Source: Sideroxyarcus sp. (GTDB lineage Bacteria; Pseudomonadota; Gammaproteobacteria; Burkholderiales; Gallionellaceae). Taken from it: a stretch of DNA of 64,000 nucleotides. Below, piece after piece: positions 47,988 to 56,966 of this stretch (its first letter is position 1; the number at the start of each line of letters is the position of its first letter). The translations under genes and the position numbers were made by a program. The notes beneath the pieces were generated by a model. It ran no database searches and was not told where the DNA came from. It saw only the letters and a list, made by a program, of their open reading frames with translations. The DNA lies in NCBI GenBank assembly GCA_030652215.1, contig JAUSBC010000004.1, forward strand, positions 1-64,000. The letters are read 5' to 3'.

Positions 47988-50293
47988 TGATGAAAAAGAA
48001 AAAAAATATCCGCGAACTCGACCCGTTTCTGGAACGCGAGCGCGAAACATACGAACAACCCCTGCCGAGCCGGGAATATATCCTGCAAATGCTGGCGGAA
48101 AAGGGCGTGCCGCTGGAACAGGACGAGCTATGCGCCCTGCTGCAGATCGAACACCATGAGGAAGAGTTGTTTTTGCGCCGCCTGCGCGCCATGGAGCGCG
48201 ACGGCCAGATCATGCGCAACCGCAAGCGCGCCATTTGCGTGGTGGACAAGCTGGATCTGATCAAGGGCAAGGTGCAGGGTCATCCGGATGGCTTCGGTTT
48301 CCTGATCCCGGAAGACGGCAGCCCCGACCTGGTGCTCAGCGAGAAGGAAATGCACAAGGCGCTGCACGGCGATACCGTGATGGCGCGCATCGGCGGCGAA
48401 GACCGGCGCGGACGTCGCGAAGCCAAGATCGTCGAGGTGCTGGAGCCGGCAAATACGCGCGTGGTCGGGCGTTTGTACGAGGAACACGGCATCCAGTTCG
48501 TGGTGGCCGAGAACCGCCGCATCAGCCAGGATTTCCTGGTCGCGCCGGGCGCCTCCGGCGGCGCCAAGGCCGGACAAGTGGTGATGCTGGAGATCATGCA
48601 GCAGCCATCCAAACACGCACAACCCATCGGCCGCATCGTAGAAGTGCTGGGCAACTATGCCGATCCCGGCATGGAGATCGAGATCGCCCTGCGCAAGCAC
48701 GACCTGCCCAACGAATTCCCGCACGACGCCGAAAAGCAGGCCAAGGCGTTCTCGCCCGAGGTGAAACCCGCCGACTACGCCGGACGCGAAAGCGTGGCGA
48801 AGCTGCCGCTGGTGACCATAGACGGTGAGACTGCGCGCGATTTTGACGACGCCGTGTATTGCGAACCGAACGCCCAGGGCTTCCGCCTGGTGGTGGCCAT
48901 TGCCGACGTGAGCGCTTATGTGAAAGCGGGCGACGCGCTGGACAAGGAAGCGATCAATCGCGGCAACTCGGTATATTTCCCGCGCCGCGTGATTCCGATG
49001 CTGCCGGAAGAACTGTCCAACGGCCTGTGCTCGCTGAATCCCAATGTCGAACGCCTGTGCATGGTGTGCGATATGCAGATTAGCACCGAAGGCGAGATCC
49101 TGAAGCACCGCTTTTACCAGTCGGTGATGTTCTCGCACGCGCGCCTGACCTACACCAAGGTCGCCGACATGCTGGAGAATCCGCAGGGCGAGAATGCGCG
49201 CGAATATGCCGCCGTATTGCCGCATATCAACAACCTTTACAAGCTGTTCCAGGTTCTGCTGCAGGCGCGCGCCAAGCGCGGCGCCATCGACTTCGAGACG
49301 GTCGAGACGCAGATGATCTTCAACGACCAGGGCAAGATCGAGAAGATCGTGCCGGTCATCCGCAACGATGCGCACAAGCTGATCGAGGAATGCATGCTGG
49401 CAGCCAACGTGTGCGCGGCGGCATTCCTGAAGGAGCATGAGCATCCGGTGCTGTACCGCGTGCACGAAGGCCCGACGCCCGAGAAACTGGAAGCGGTGCG
49501 CGAATTCTTCAAGGAATTCGGCCTGCAACTGGGCGGCGGTGACGATCCGCAGGCGGGCGACTATTCCAAGCTGCTCAAGCAGATCAAGGGCCGTCCCGAT
49601 GCCGGGTTGCTGCAGACCGTGATGCTGCGTTCGCTGCGTCAGGCGGTGTATGCGCCGGAGAATCTGGGGCACTTCGGCCTCGGTTACGAGGCCTATGCGC
49701 ACTTCACTTCGCCCATCCGCCGTTATCCCGACCTGCTGGTGCATAGAGCCATCAAGGCGGTGCTGGACGGCAAGCAATATAAGCCGCAACTCAAGTGGGC
49801 GGAACTCGGCGTGCATTGCTCAATGACCGAACGCCGCGCCGACGATGCCACGCGTGATGTCGAGGCCTGGCTCAAGTGTTTCTACATGCGCGACCACTTG
49901 GGAAGCGTGTTCAACGGCACCATTTCCTCGGTCACCGGCTTCGGCCTGTTTGTGGCGCTGGACGATCTCTATGTCGAAGGGCTGGTGCACGTGTCCGAAT
50001 TGGGGGCAGACTATTACCACTTCGATCCGGCCAAGCACCAGATGTTGGGCGAGCGCACCGGCAAGCGTTACCGCCTGGGCGACCGCGTGCGCGTGAAAGT
50101 GGTGCGCGTGGATATGGAAAGCACCAAGATCGACTTTGTGCTGGAAGGCGAAACTGCAGCTTCGAACTCGGATATTTCCGCAGGTGGTGAAGGTGTCGAC
50201 GTAGGCGCATGGGGCGCTACAACGCCGAAGAAAGCCGTCAAACCGGCAAAATCCGGGAAACCGTCTGGCAAGGCAGGAAAACGTCATGGCTGA
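47987..50293 (+). CDS. rnr: ribonuclease R
   Basis: 768 residues: N-terminal helix-turn-helix and cold-shock OB domains, RNB catalytic domain ([16 protein letters not shown] with the metal-binding Asp set; [21 protein letters not shown]), S1 domain ([26 protein letters not shown]) and a basic C-terminal tail ([21 protein letters not shown]). Processive 3'-5' exoribonuclease for structured RNA. ATG 47987 or 47990; AAAGGA is the nearest ribosome-binding site. It overlaps rlmB by 8 nt. Confidence 0.96.
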   Translation: MMKKKKNIRELDPFLERERETYEQPLPSREYILQMLAEKGVPLEQDELCALLQIEHHEEELFLRRLRAMERDGQIMRNRKRAICVVDKLDLIKGKVQGHPDGFGFLIPEDGSPDLVLSEKEMHKALHGDTVMARIGGEDRRGRREAKIVEVLEPANTRVVGRLYEEHGIQFVVAENRRISQDFLVAPGASGGAKAGQVVMLEIMQQPSKHAQPIGRIVEVLGNYADPGMEIEIALRKHDLPNEFPHDAEKQAKAFSPEVKPADYAGRESVAKLPLVTIDGETARDFDDAVYCEPNAQGFRLVVAIADVSAYVKAGDALDKEAINRGNSVYFPRRVIPMLPEELSNGLCSLNPNVERLCMVCDMQISTEGEILKHRFYQSVMFSHARLTYTKVADMLENPQGENAREYAAVLPHINNLYKLFQVLLQARAKRGAIDFETVETQMIFNDQGKIEKIVPVIRNDAHKLIEECMLAANVCAAAFLKEHEHPVLYRVHEGPTPEKLEAVREFFKEFGLQLGGGDDPQAGDYSKLLKQIKGRPDAGLLQTVMLRSLRQAVYAPENLGHFGLGYEAYAHFTSPIRRYPDLLVHRAIKAVLDGKQYKPQLKWAELGVHCSMTERRADDATRDVEAWLKCFYMRDHLGSVFNGTISSVTGFGLFVALDDLYVEGLVHVSELGADYYHFDPAKHQMLGERTGKRYRLGDRVRVKVVRVDMESTKIDFVLEGETAASNSDISAGGEGVDVGAWGATTPKKAVKPAKSGKPSGKAGKRHG

Positions 50294-51026
50294 GTCGCGC
50301 ATCATTCATGGTTTTCATGCGGTAACCGCACGCATCCGCCAGAACGCCGACAGCGTGCTGGAAGTATTTGTTGATACGCAACGCAAAGACCCGCGCGCGC
50401 GCGACCTGCTCAAGTTGGCCGAAAGCAACGGCGTGCGCATCATCCAGGTGGACGGCAAGCGGCTCGACGGCATGGCCGGCAGCACACGCCATCAGGGCGT
50501 TGCGGCGCGGGTGGATGCGGCGCAGAAGGTGCAGCACCTGGACGACGTGCTGGATACGCTCACCGAACCGGCCCTGCTGCTGGTGCTGGACGGCGTGCAG
50601 GACCCGCATAACCTGGGCGCCTGCCTGCGCAGTGCCGACGCTTTCGGTGTGCATGCGGTGATCGCCCCCAAGGACCGCGCCGTGGGCATCAATGCCACGG
50701 TGGAAAAAGTGGCCTGCGGCGCCGCGCAGACCGTGCCTTACATCACCGTTACCAATCTTGCGCGCACCCTGCGTGAGTTACAGGAGCGCGACATCTGGGT
50801 CATCGGTATGGATGGTGAAGCCGAAACAAATCTGTATGATGTACAGCACAAAGGTGCGGTGGCCTGGGTGCTGGGTGCAGAAGGCGAAGGCTTGCGCCGG
50901 TTGACCAAGGAAACCTGCGATCAGCTGGTGCGCATTCCGATGCAGGGCAGCGTGGAAAGCCTGAATGTATCGGTGAGTACCGGCGTGTGTCTGTACGAAG
51001 CAAGAAGACAGCGCGCAGCTACATAA
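50286..51026 (+). CDS. rlmB: 23S rRNA (guanosine-2'-O-)-methyltransferase RlmB
   Basis: 246 residues: substrate-binding N-domain ([19 protein letters not shown]) and SPOUT domain with deep trefoil-knot motifs [16 protein letters not shown]-like [26 protein letters not shown] and [18 protein letters not shown]. It methylates G2251. Follows rnr with overlap, the usual pair. Confidence 0.96.
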   Translation: MAESRIIHGFHAVTARIRQNADSVLEVFVDTQRKDPRARDLLKLAESNGVRIIQVDGKRLDGMAGSTRHQGVAARVDAAQKVQHLDDVLDTLTEPALLLVLDGVQDPHNLGACLRSADAFGVHAVIAPKDRAVGINATVEKVACGAAQTVPYITVTNLARTLRELQERDIWVIGMDGEAETNLYDVQHKGAVAWVLGAEGEGLRRLTKETCDQLVRIPMQGSVESLNVSVSTGVCLYEARRQRAAT

Positions 51027-51052
51027 AAATGAATTGGTAGGAGGGGAAGGTG

Positions 51053-51265
51053 ATGGAGAAATTCGATTTTTCAATTCTGACCCGGGACGGACAAAAGATT
51101 GACAGTATTGTCATCGCCGGGCGCGACGAGGCGGAAGCGGAACGCAAGCTGCGGCAGATGTATCGTTATTGCGAAATAGTGAGTTGCAATGCCAAAGGCG
51201 CGGGCGATGGAAAAGGCCCGCAAGTCATGTCAGTCGAGGATATTCTTTCCTTGATATCCAAGTGA
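51053..51265 (+). CDS. conserved hypothetical small protein
   Basis: 70 residues from ATG 51053 (GTG 51050 possible), preceded by AGGAGGGGAAGG. Sequence MEKFDFSILTRDGQKIDSI suggests a beta-strand opening, followed by a helix rich in Glu/Arg (DEAEAERKLRQMYRYCE) with two Cys. It resembles the short domain found in some type II/IV pilus and secretion proteins that begins with a similar FxFxIxTxDG pattern, but this is a weak resemblance. Probably co-transcribed with rlmB. Confidence 0.7.
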   Translation: MEKFDFSILTRDGQKIDSIVIAGRDEAEAERKLRQMYRYCEIVSCNAKGAGDGKGPQVMSVEDILSLISK

Positions 51266-51277
51266 GCCGGTCGGGCA

Positions 51278-52045
51278 TCACTCGATAAAGCCGTCTTCCA
51301 GCAACTCTTTCAACAAATCGTCGTGATCGTGCGCGCCCCGGCTGTCCGGCGCGTGTTCATACACCGTCTTGTTCATCGCCGGACTTTCCGCCAGGCTGAC
51401 GTTCTCCGCGATGCGGGTGCGGCAGACATCGGTACCGAAGTGCTCCTCCACCAGTTTCAACACATCCCAGGACATGCGGCGCCGTCCATCGAAACGGGTC
51501 AGCAGATAGCGGCGCGGTACGCGGCGCTTGAGCACCTGTTCCAGCGCGTTCAGGGTTTTCTCGATCTGCAGCGCGCCTTTGGTGGAAAGATGGTCGGCCG
51601 AGATCGGGACGATCAGGCCGGTACACGCGAAGATCGCGTTCAGGGACAGAACGCCCACCATGGGATTGCAGTCGATCACCACCGGGTTTTCCTTGCCGCC
51701 GAAGTGCTCGGTCAGCAACGCGCTGTTGAGCTTGTTCACCACATTGAAGCCCTTGCCGTAGAGCGCATCCACTTTGGACAGCTCGGTGTGCGCGGGGATG
51801 ACATTGATGGAGTTGGACGAAACTTTGACCAGTTGGCGCAAGGGGCGGTTGCTCTGGAACATGCTCAATACCGTGTCGGCCCCGGACTTGGCCGTGACAT
51901 TCATGATCGAACTAAGCTGCGCCTGCGGATCGAGATCGATACCGTAGGCCGCGCGTCCGATGCGTGACAAGGCAGCAGCGAGGTTGACGGCGGTTGTGGT
52001 CTTGCCGACCCCGCCTTTGTGATTGAAAACAGCAATGATGCTCAT
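51278..52045 (-). CDS. orphan ParA-family ATPase
   Basis: 255 residues beginning MSIIAVFNHKGGVGKTTTA, the deviant Walker A (KGGVGKT) of ParA/MinD/Soj ATPases, with YGIDLDPQAQLS (Walker A') and VVIDCNPMVG (Walker B). No parB follows; the closest genes are DUF1161 and a cNMP protein. The C-terminal DDLLKELLEDGFIE is acidic. It may position a protein cargo rather than the chromosome. Convergent with the 70-residue gene (12-bp gap). Confidence 0.9.
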   Translation of the reverse strand: MSIIAVFNHKGGVGKTTTAVNLAAALSRIGRAAYGIDLDPQAQLSSIMNVTAKSGADTVLSMFQSNRPLRQLVKVSSNSINVIPAHTELSKVDALYGKGFNVVNKLNSALLTEHFGGKENPVVIDCNPMVGVLSLNAIFACTGLIVPISADHLSTKGALQIEKTLNALEQVLKRRVPRRYLLTRFDGRRRMSWDVLKLVEEHFGTDVCRTRIAENVSLAESPAMNKTVYEHAPDSRGAHDHDDLLKELLEDGFIE

Positions 52046-52101
52046 ACGGCTGGGATTCTAGCCGAAAACGCCGGAGCGTATAGGGGAATAAGACGGGAAA
52101 G

Positions 52102-52130
52102 CAGGCTCGGCCCGTGTCGGGCCGAGCCTG
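52102..52130 (-). terminator. long perfect hairpin between DUF1161 and parA
   Basis: 13-bp stem CAGGCTCGGCCCG/CGGGCCGAGCCTG with loop of three nt, 9 nt after the DUF1161 stop on the - strand, followed by CTTTCCC rather than a clean T-tract. Probably terminates DUF1161 transcripts before parA. Confidence 0.6.
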
Positions 52131-52138
52131 AAAATGCA

Positions 52139-52396
52139 TCAATTGCGCTTGTAGACGATCAGCTTGGTTTCGCCTTCGCAATTGCCGACCACCTTGCCGT
52201 CAATTGCCGGAGCGGCCGCAGCGCCCGAGGCGGCAACCGGATCTGCGGCAGGGGCGGCGGAGACGATGTCCAGCGTGTAGGAAACGACGCCCTTGGCTTG
52301 CAGTTTGGCATCGATTTGCGCCTTGACGTCTTCGCAGGAAGACATTGCGGGAACGGAGAAGCTGAGCAGACAGGCTGCGAGTAGCATATTACGCAT
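52139..52396 (-). CDS. DUF1161 domain-containing secreted protein
   Basis: 85 residues. The signal peptide (MLLAACLLSFSVPAMS) is cleaved just before the family's SCEDVKAQIDAKLQAKGVVSYTLDIV; the C-terminal half contains VVGNCEGETKLIVYKRN. Two cysteines remain and may form a disulfide. An Ala/Pro-rich insert (PAADPVAASGAAAAPAIDG) separates the halves. Function unknown; periplasmic. Confidence 0.88.
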   Translation of the reverse strand: MRNMLLAACLLSFSVPAMSSCEDVKAQIDAKLQAKGVVSYTLDIVSAAPAADPVAASGAAAAPAIDGKVVGNCEGETKLIVYKRN

Positions 52397-52472
52397 AGAT
52401 GACTCCTTTTATTATTGGATTAAAAAAACACCACCAGCCACAACATGCACCTACCGTCCGAATGCAGCCGGA

Positions 52473-52970
52473 TCAGCGCAATAACTCTTCAATCTTGCGG
52501 TTTGCTCCCTGCAGTTTCTTGAACAGTGCCAGCAACAACGCCTTGTCCATGTAGGTCTTGGATTCGCCCTGCAAACGATTAATGCCCGCTTTTTTAATCT
52601 CCGCCGCAATCACCTGGGTATCGGGAATCACCGTGGCCGAGCGCAGGATATTCTCGTTGGCGAAAAACATCGCTTCGCCGATACACTCGCCGCTGCGTAT
52701 GGTGCCGACGATCTTCTTGTTGTAGTAAACGGTGGCTGTGCCGAACAGGATGACGTAGAAGGCACTCATGTCTTCGCCCTCGGAGGTGATGTGTTCGCCC
52801 GCTGCAAACGTGCGGATATCGGCCTGGTCCGAGATGGGCCTCAGCCAGTCGCTCGGAATGGGATCAAAAAAGGAGCATTTTCGCAGTTCGTTGAAACGGT
52901 CAGTGGAGACCTCGTCGAGGCGTTTGGTAAAGCTGGCGAGACTGGCTTGAATTGCATCTAACTCGTTCAT
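52473..52970 (-). CDS. cyclic-nucleotide-binding (Crp-like) domain protein without HTH
   Basis: 165 residues. A helical N-terminus (ELDAIQASLASFTKRLDEVS) leads to a cNMP fold (FAAGEHITSEGEDMSAFYVILFGTATVYY, IRSGECIGEAMFFANENILRSATV). The phosphate cassette has Glu and Arg-Ser-Ala, so nucleotide binding is plausible. There is no DNA-binding domain; the C-terminal helix (ALLLALFKKLQGANRKIEELL) may mediate dimerisation. AAGGGAGT precedes ATG 52970. Longer in-frame reading upstream overlaps the divergent DUF3025 gene and is rejected. Confidence 0.85.
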   Translation of the reverse strand: MNELDAIQASLASFTKRLDEVSTDRFNELRKCSFFDPIPSDWLRPISDQADIRTFAAGEHITSEGEDMSAFYVILFGTATVYYNKKIVGTIRSGECIGEAMFFANENILRSATVIPDTQVIAAEIKKAGINRLQGESKTYMDKALLLALFKKLQGANRKIEELLR

Positions 52971-53081
52971 TCTTACTCCCTTTGCATGCCAATCCAACGA
53001 CACTATCCGGTGAATAGGGCGAAACTTACCACAAGCCGTCAAGTATGTGTTGTACGGCGCGATTCGGCTAAACTGCGCCCC

Positions 53082-53960
53082 ATGAAACCGACTCCAGAAT
53101 GGAACAAGGAAGCACTGCTGAAGCTGCCTGCTTTTGCTCCCCTGCATCCCGTCATTTCCAGAATCGGGGATGAGGGATTCCCGACATTGCGCGACTGCAA
53201 TTCGCTGCTCGCGGAGCAGCGGCCGACCATTGTCGTTCTCGGCGGTCACCCGGTGCGTTTCGTGCCGCAGGAATACGGCAAGCTGCCTTTTGAGGCGCAA
53301 TACGAACCGCGTTGTTATCTCAAGGGCGAAGTGCCGACACGGGAAGACAACTGGCACGACCTGCTCAATGCGCTGGTGTGGCTCACCTTTCCCCAAGCCA
53401 AGGCCGCCATCAATGCGCGGCATTACCGGGCGCTGACAGAGGAAGGAGATTCTGCGCTGCATAGCCAGCGCGGCGCCGTGCGCGATACCAATACCCTGCT
53501 GGACGAATCGGGCGTTGTCGTGGCCTGCGCGGATGCCGAACTGGCCGAACTGCTGCGCAACTTCCAGTGGAAAGAGTTGTTCTGGCAGCGGCGCGCGCAG
53601 GTCATGTCCGGGATGGGCTTCTACTTGTTCGGCCACGGGCTGTACGAAAAGACGCTACGTCCGTATATCGGAATGACAGGGCAGGGACTGCTCCTGCCGG
53701 TGGAGCCAGCATTCTTTACCTGGCCGCAGTCGCAGCAACTGGCACATATGGACCGATTGCTGGCCGACTACCTGAATGCAGACGCGCACTGCCGCAGTCC
53801 GCGAGAACTGACGCCGGTGCCTTTGCTTGGTGTGCCGGGTTGGGCGGCGGAAAACAACTGCGAGGCGTACTACGAAAATACGGACTATTTCCGGCCCGGA
53901 AGGCACATGCGCGCGCAACGTACGCCGCTGATGACTGCACCCTCCAGCGTGGCCGGATAG
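53082..53960 (+). CDS. DUF3025 domain-containing protein
   Basis: 292 residues from ATG 53082. Family pattern: RFVPQEYGKLPFEAQYEPRCYLKGEVPTREDNWHD region, ALVWLTFPQAKAAINARHY, RDTNTLLDESGVVVAC and ENTDYFRPGR near the end. No function known. The 3' end overlaps hpnE on the opposite strand by 76 bp, and the conserved NTDYFRPGR segment lies just before that overlap. Confidence 0.88.
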   Translation: MKPTPEWNKEALLKLPAFAPLHPVISRIGDEGFPTLRDCNSLLAEQRPTIVVLGGHPVRFVPQEYGKLPFEAQYEPRCYLKGEVPTREDNWHDLLNALVWLTFPQAKAAINARHYRALTEEGDSALHSQRGAVRDTNTLLDESGVVVACADAELAELLRNFQWKELFWQRRAQVMSGMGFYLFGHGLYEKTLRPYIGMTGQGLLLPVEPAFFTWPQSQQLAHMDRLLADYLNADAHCRSPRELTPVPLLGVPGWAAENNCEAYYENTDYFRPGRHMRAQRTPLMTAPSSVAG

Positions 53961-55186
53961 TCGCCCGCAGTATAGTCGCCCGCCAGCAGAAGATTGACCA
54001 GTGCAGTCTGCTGAGCGGGACGTTGCAGACCGGGCGCGCAACAGAAAGTGGCGCGCTTTTCCGCGATGACCTTGAACCACTCCGGCGTCTCCGCAATGCC
54101 GAACTCTTCCTTCAGTTCGGCGATGACTCTCTGCGCCAGTTCTTCCTGGCTCAATTCCTGATGCAAACCTTCGGCGCTGATGACGGAAGCCAGCAAGCCC
54201 GGCTGCGCCGCGATTCGTCCTTTATCGAACAACCATTGACTGAAACGCCGGTGCAGTCCGAGCATGGGGTGGGGCAGCGTGACGTGCGCGGGATACTGCA
54301 GGTACACGGTGTAAATCGGCTGGTGTTCCAGCTTGTCGATTAGTGCGGCGCTGTTTTCAAGCGCGGCGATGGGACGCAGCAGTTTGGCGGCAACGACGGG
54401 CGGTGCTGCGCAAATGACATGGCTGAAGGTATGCGTACCTTGTCCCGTGACCAGTTCGATGGCTTCGTCCCGGGGGACGATGGCCTCCACTCCACAGGAG
54501 GTATGCACCCGGCCTCCGTGCTGTTCGATATAGTCAGCTGCGCGTTGCGGAAACAGGGAGGTGAAGTCCAGGCGCGGCAGCAGCATGTCGCTGTCGGCGC
54601 GGGTGCGGTTCAGGGCATCCCTCAGTACGTTCAGCAGCACTTGCGCGGAGGCTTTGTGCAAGGGCGTGTTCAGGGCGGCGATGCATAACGGTTCCCACAG
54701 CTTGAACGCCAGGTCGGAGTCCTGCCCGTGCTGTGCCAGCAGTTCGGAGGCCGTCATATCGCGGGGCAGTCTGAAATCCATGCCGCGCAAGGCGAGCATG
54801 AAGCGCACGGATTTCATGCGCTCGTTCCAGGTTAGCCCATGCGCCTTGAGCAGTGCGACCAGAAGATGAAGCGGGGCGGGCAGGCGGGGCGCTTTGAGGG
54901 CGAAATGTCCGTGCAGATCGAGTTGCAGCGGTAGCCGCAGGAAATCTTGTTCTTCATTTCCGCCGACCAGTTTGATGAGGCGCAGGGTTTCGCGGTAGCA
55001 GCCGAGCAGCAGATGCTGGCCGTTGTCCAATTGCGTATCGTTGTGCAGTACGCTGCGTGCGCGTCCGCCGAGTTGCTTGGCGCTTTCGAAGACGGTGACC
55101 GGGATACCGCGCGAGGACAGTTCCACCGCGGCTGCCATGCCGGCGTAACCTCCGCCGACGACGGCCGGTTTCAGTTCTTGAGCCAT
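53885..55186 (-). CDS. hpnE: hydroxysqualene dehydroxylase HpnE
   Basis: 433 residues, FAD amine-oxidase/desaturase fold: AVVGGGYAGMAAAVELSSRG, LGGRARSV, NGQHLLLGCY, and a C-terminal FAD motif LLAGDYTAGDYPATLEGAVISGVRCA. It reduces hydroxysqualene to squalene in the HpnCDE route. ATG 55186 lies inside the end of hpnD (16-nt overlap); longer reading upstream shadows hpnD. Confidence 0.93.
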   Translation of the reverse strand: MAQELKPAVVGGGYAGMAAAVELSSRGIPVTVFESAKQLGGRARSVLHNDTQLDNGQHLLLGCYRETLRLIKLVGGNEEQDFLRLPLQLDLHGHFALKAPRLPAPLHLLVALLKAHGLTWNERMKSVRFMLALRGMDFRLPRDMTASELLAQHGQDSDLAFKLWEPLCIAALNTPLHKASAQVLLNVLRDALNRTRADSDMLLPRLDFTSLFPQRAADYIEQHGGRVHTSCGVEAIVPRDEAIELVTGQGTHTFSHVICAAPPVVAAKLLRPIAALENSAALIDKLEHQPIYTVYLQYPAHVTLPHPMLGLHRRFSQWLFDKGRIAAQPGLLASVISAEGLHQELSQEELAQRVIAELKEEFGIAETPEWFKVIAEKRATFCCAPGLQRPAQQTALVNLLLAGDYTAGDYPATLEGAVISGVRCARMCLPGRK

Positions 55187-56004
55187 GCCTTGAAAGCCAG
55201 CCACAGTTTGTAGCGCGGCGTGAGCGAGACGCGCTCCGTCAACACATGACAACCGCTGGCCACGACTTCGTCGAGCGTGGCGCGGTAGATTGCTGCCATG
55301 ATGAGGCCGGTGCGCTGTGTCTTGCGATCCACTGCGGGCAGTTGGTCGAGTGCCTGCTGGTAATAGTGTTGCGCGCGTTCGATCTGGAATGCCATCAGCT
55401 TCCGGAAATTTTCGGTCTCGCGTGCATTGAGGATGTCGGCTGCCGTAACGCCGAACTGCTGCAGTTCGTCCATGGGCAGGTAGATGCGGTTGCGCCGCGC
55501 ATCCTCGCCCACGTCGCGGATGATGTTGGTGAGCTGCAGGGCGATGCCGAGGTCGTGCTCGTATTTCAGCGTCTGCCGGTCGGTGTAGCCGAAAATCTCT
55601 ACCGACAGCAGACCCACCACCGAAGCGACGCGGTAGCAATAGAGTTGCAGCGACTTGAAGTCGGCGTAGCGCGGCTGGTCCAGATCCATCTCCATGCCAT
55701 CGATGATCTCCAGCAGGTGTTCCTGCGCCAGATTGAATTGTTTGACGATGGGTACCAGCGCCTGGCACACGGGATGCTGCGGCTGGCCGCCGTATATGGC
55801 GGCAGCTTCGTCGCGCCACCAGTTGAGCGTGGTGCGCGCCACACCGGCGTCCGAGCATTCGTCCACCACATCGTCCACTTCGCGGCAAAAGGCATACAGC
55901 GCCGTGATGGCGCGGCGTTTGTCTTTGGGCAGGAAGCGGAAGCTGTTGTAGAAACTGGAGCCGCTGGCTTTTGCTTTGTCCTGGCAGTATTGGTCTGGTG
56001 TCAT
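55171..56004 (-). CDS. hpnD: presqualene diphosphate synthase HpnD
   Basis: 277 residues, trans-isoprenyl diphosphate synthase (squalene/phytoene) family: SSFYNSFRFLPKDKRRAITALY, first Asp-rich motif REVDDVVDE, and the second motif LTNIIRDVGEDARRNRIYLP. It condenses two farnesyl diphosphates to presqualene diphosphate. Its start and ribosome-binding site (AGAGG) lie at the end of a MITE-like element that fills the space to hpnC. Confidence 0.94.
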   Translation of the reverse strand: MTPDQYCQDKAKASGSSFYNSFRFLPKDKRRAITALYAFCREVDDVVDECSDAGVARTTLNWWRDEAAAIYGGQPQHPVCQALVPIVKQFNLAQEHLLEIIDGMEMDLDQPRYADFKSLQLYCYRVASVVGLLSVEIFGYTDRQTLKYEHDLGIALQLTNIIRDVGEDARRNRIYLPMDELQQFGVTAADILNARETENFRKLMAFQIERAQHYYQQALDQLPAVDRKTQRTGLIMAAIYRATLDEVVASGCHVLTERVSLTPRYKLWLAFKAWLKN

Positions 56005-56151
56005 ATGGCCACCTCTAAAAATCCAAATTTCGTCGCAATACTGCGTTGCTCACAAAAAATTACTCCTTACATATTACACATATGCCGCGTCGCAATTTTT
56101 TGCTCGCGCCTTGTCTTGCTTAGAACTTTGAATTTTTAGAGGCGGCCATAT
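56003..56151. repeat. 149-bp MITE-like palindromic element between hpnC and hpnD
   Basis: 29-bp terminal inverted repeats (56003-56031 and 56123-56151) agree at 26 of 29 positions and both begin ATATGGCC-N-CCTCTAAAAAT. Inside, CAAAAAATT (56049-56057 area) is repeated in inverted form as AATTTTTTG (about 56096-56104), so the element can fold along most of its length. No open frame. It starts within the hpnD start codon region and ends at the hpnC stop codon. Confidence 0.78.
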
Positions 56152-56966
56152 CAGAAACGTAAAGGGGCGCTTTTCGCAAGCATGATAACCCAGTCGAAGG
56201 GCTTCAATACCGGGCGGCGCTGGAACATGTCATAGTCGGCCGCTTGCAGTTTGTCGAGAATGCGCAGGCCGCCCGCGATGATCATGCGCATCTCCAGTCC
56301 GATGCGCCCGCCCAGTATCGAGCCCAGCGGTGCACCTTGCAGCATCAGCGCACGGGCACGATCTACTTCGAACTTCATCAATGCGCGCCAGGCTGCATCC
56401 GTACGGCCTTCGGCAATTTGCATTTCGTTGACGCCGAAGCGGGCCAGGTCGTCCTGCGGCAGGTAGACGCGCCCGATGCGCCAGTCCTTCGCCACGTCCT
56501 GCCAGAAGTTGATGAGCTGCAATGCCGTGCAGATCGCATCGGAATAGGCGAGGTTGACCGTTGTGGCTTCCCCGTACAGATGCAGCAACAGGTTCCCGAC
56601 CGGGTTGGCGGAACGGCGGCAATAGTCCAGCAGCTCGTCGTAATCGGCGTAGCGCTTTTTCACCACGTCCTGCGAGAAGGCATCCAGCAGGTCATGCAGG
56701 GGCTGCATGGGCAGTTTGTGTTGCCTGATTTCGTTTGCGAGACTCAGGAACAGCGGGCGCTGCGGTGTTTCATTCGCCGCAATATGTTTTAGCTCGCTGC
56801 GGAACTCGTCCAGTTGCCGCAGGCGATCCGCGTTGCCCTGATGGCCCTCGTCGGCGATGTCATCGGCCGCGCGCGCGAAATGATAGATGGCTGCAACCGG
56901 CTTGCGCAGCCGCCGGGGCATGAGTACGGAGGCAACGGGGAAATTCTCGTAGTGATCGACCGACAT
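56151..56966 (-). CDS. hpnC: hydroxysqualene synthase HpnC
   Basis: 271 residues of the squalene/phytoene synthase family: HYENFPVASVLMPRRLRKPV, AIYHFARAADDIADEG (first Asp-rich motif), and LQLINFWQDVAKDWRIGRVYLP (second motif). It converts presqualene diphosphate to hydroxysqualene. The start overlaps prmB stop (TAATG). Confidence 0.94.
   Translation of the reverse strand: MSVDHYENFPVASVLMPRRLRKPVAAIYHFARAADDIADEGHQGNADRLRQLDEFRSELKHIAANETPQRPLFLSLANEIRQHKLPMQPLHDLLDAFSQDVVKKRYADYDELLDYCRRSANPVGNLLLHLYGEATTVNLAYSDAICTALQLINFWQDVAKDWRIGRVYLPQDDLARFGVNEMQIAEGRTDAAWRALMKFEVDRARALMLQGAPLGSILGGRIGLEMRMIIAGGLRILDKLQAADYDMFQRRPVLKPFDWVIMLAKSAPLRF

Noticed and set aside
52986-53081. Extension of the DUF3025 gene to an upstream start
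   Set aside because: The extra 32 residues (start MPIQRHYPV) are not family-like and cover the promoter region between divergent genes.
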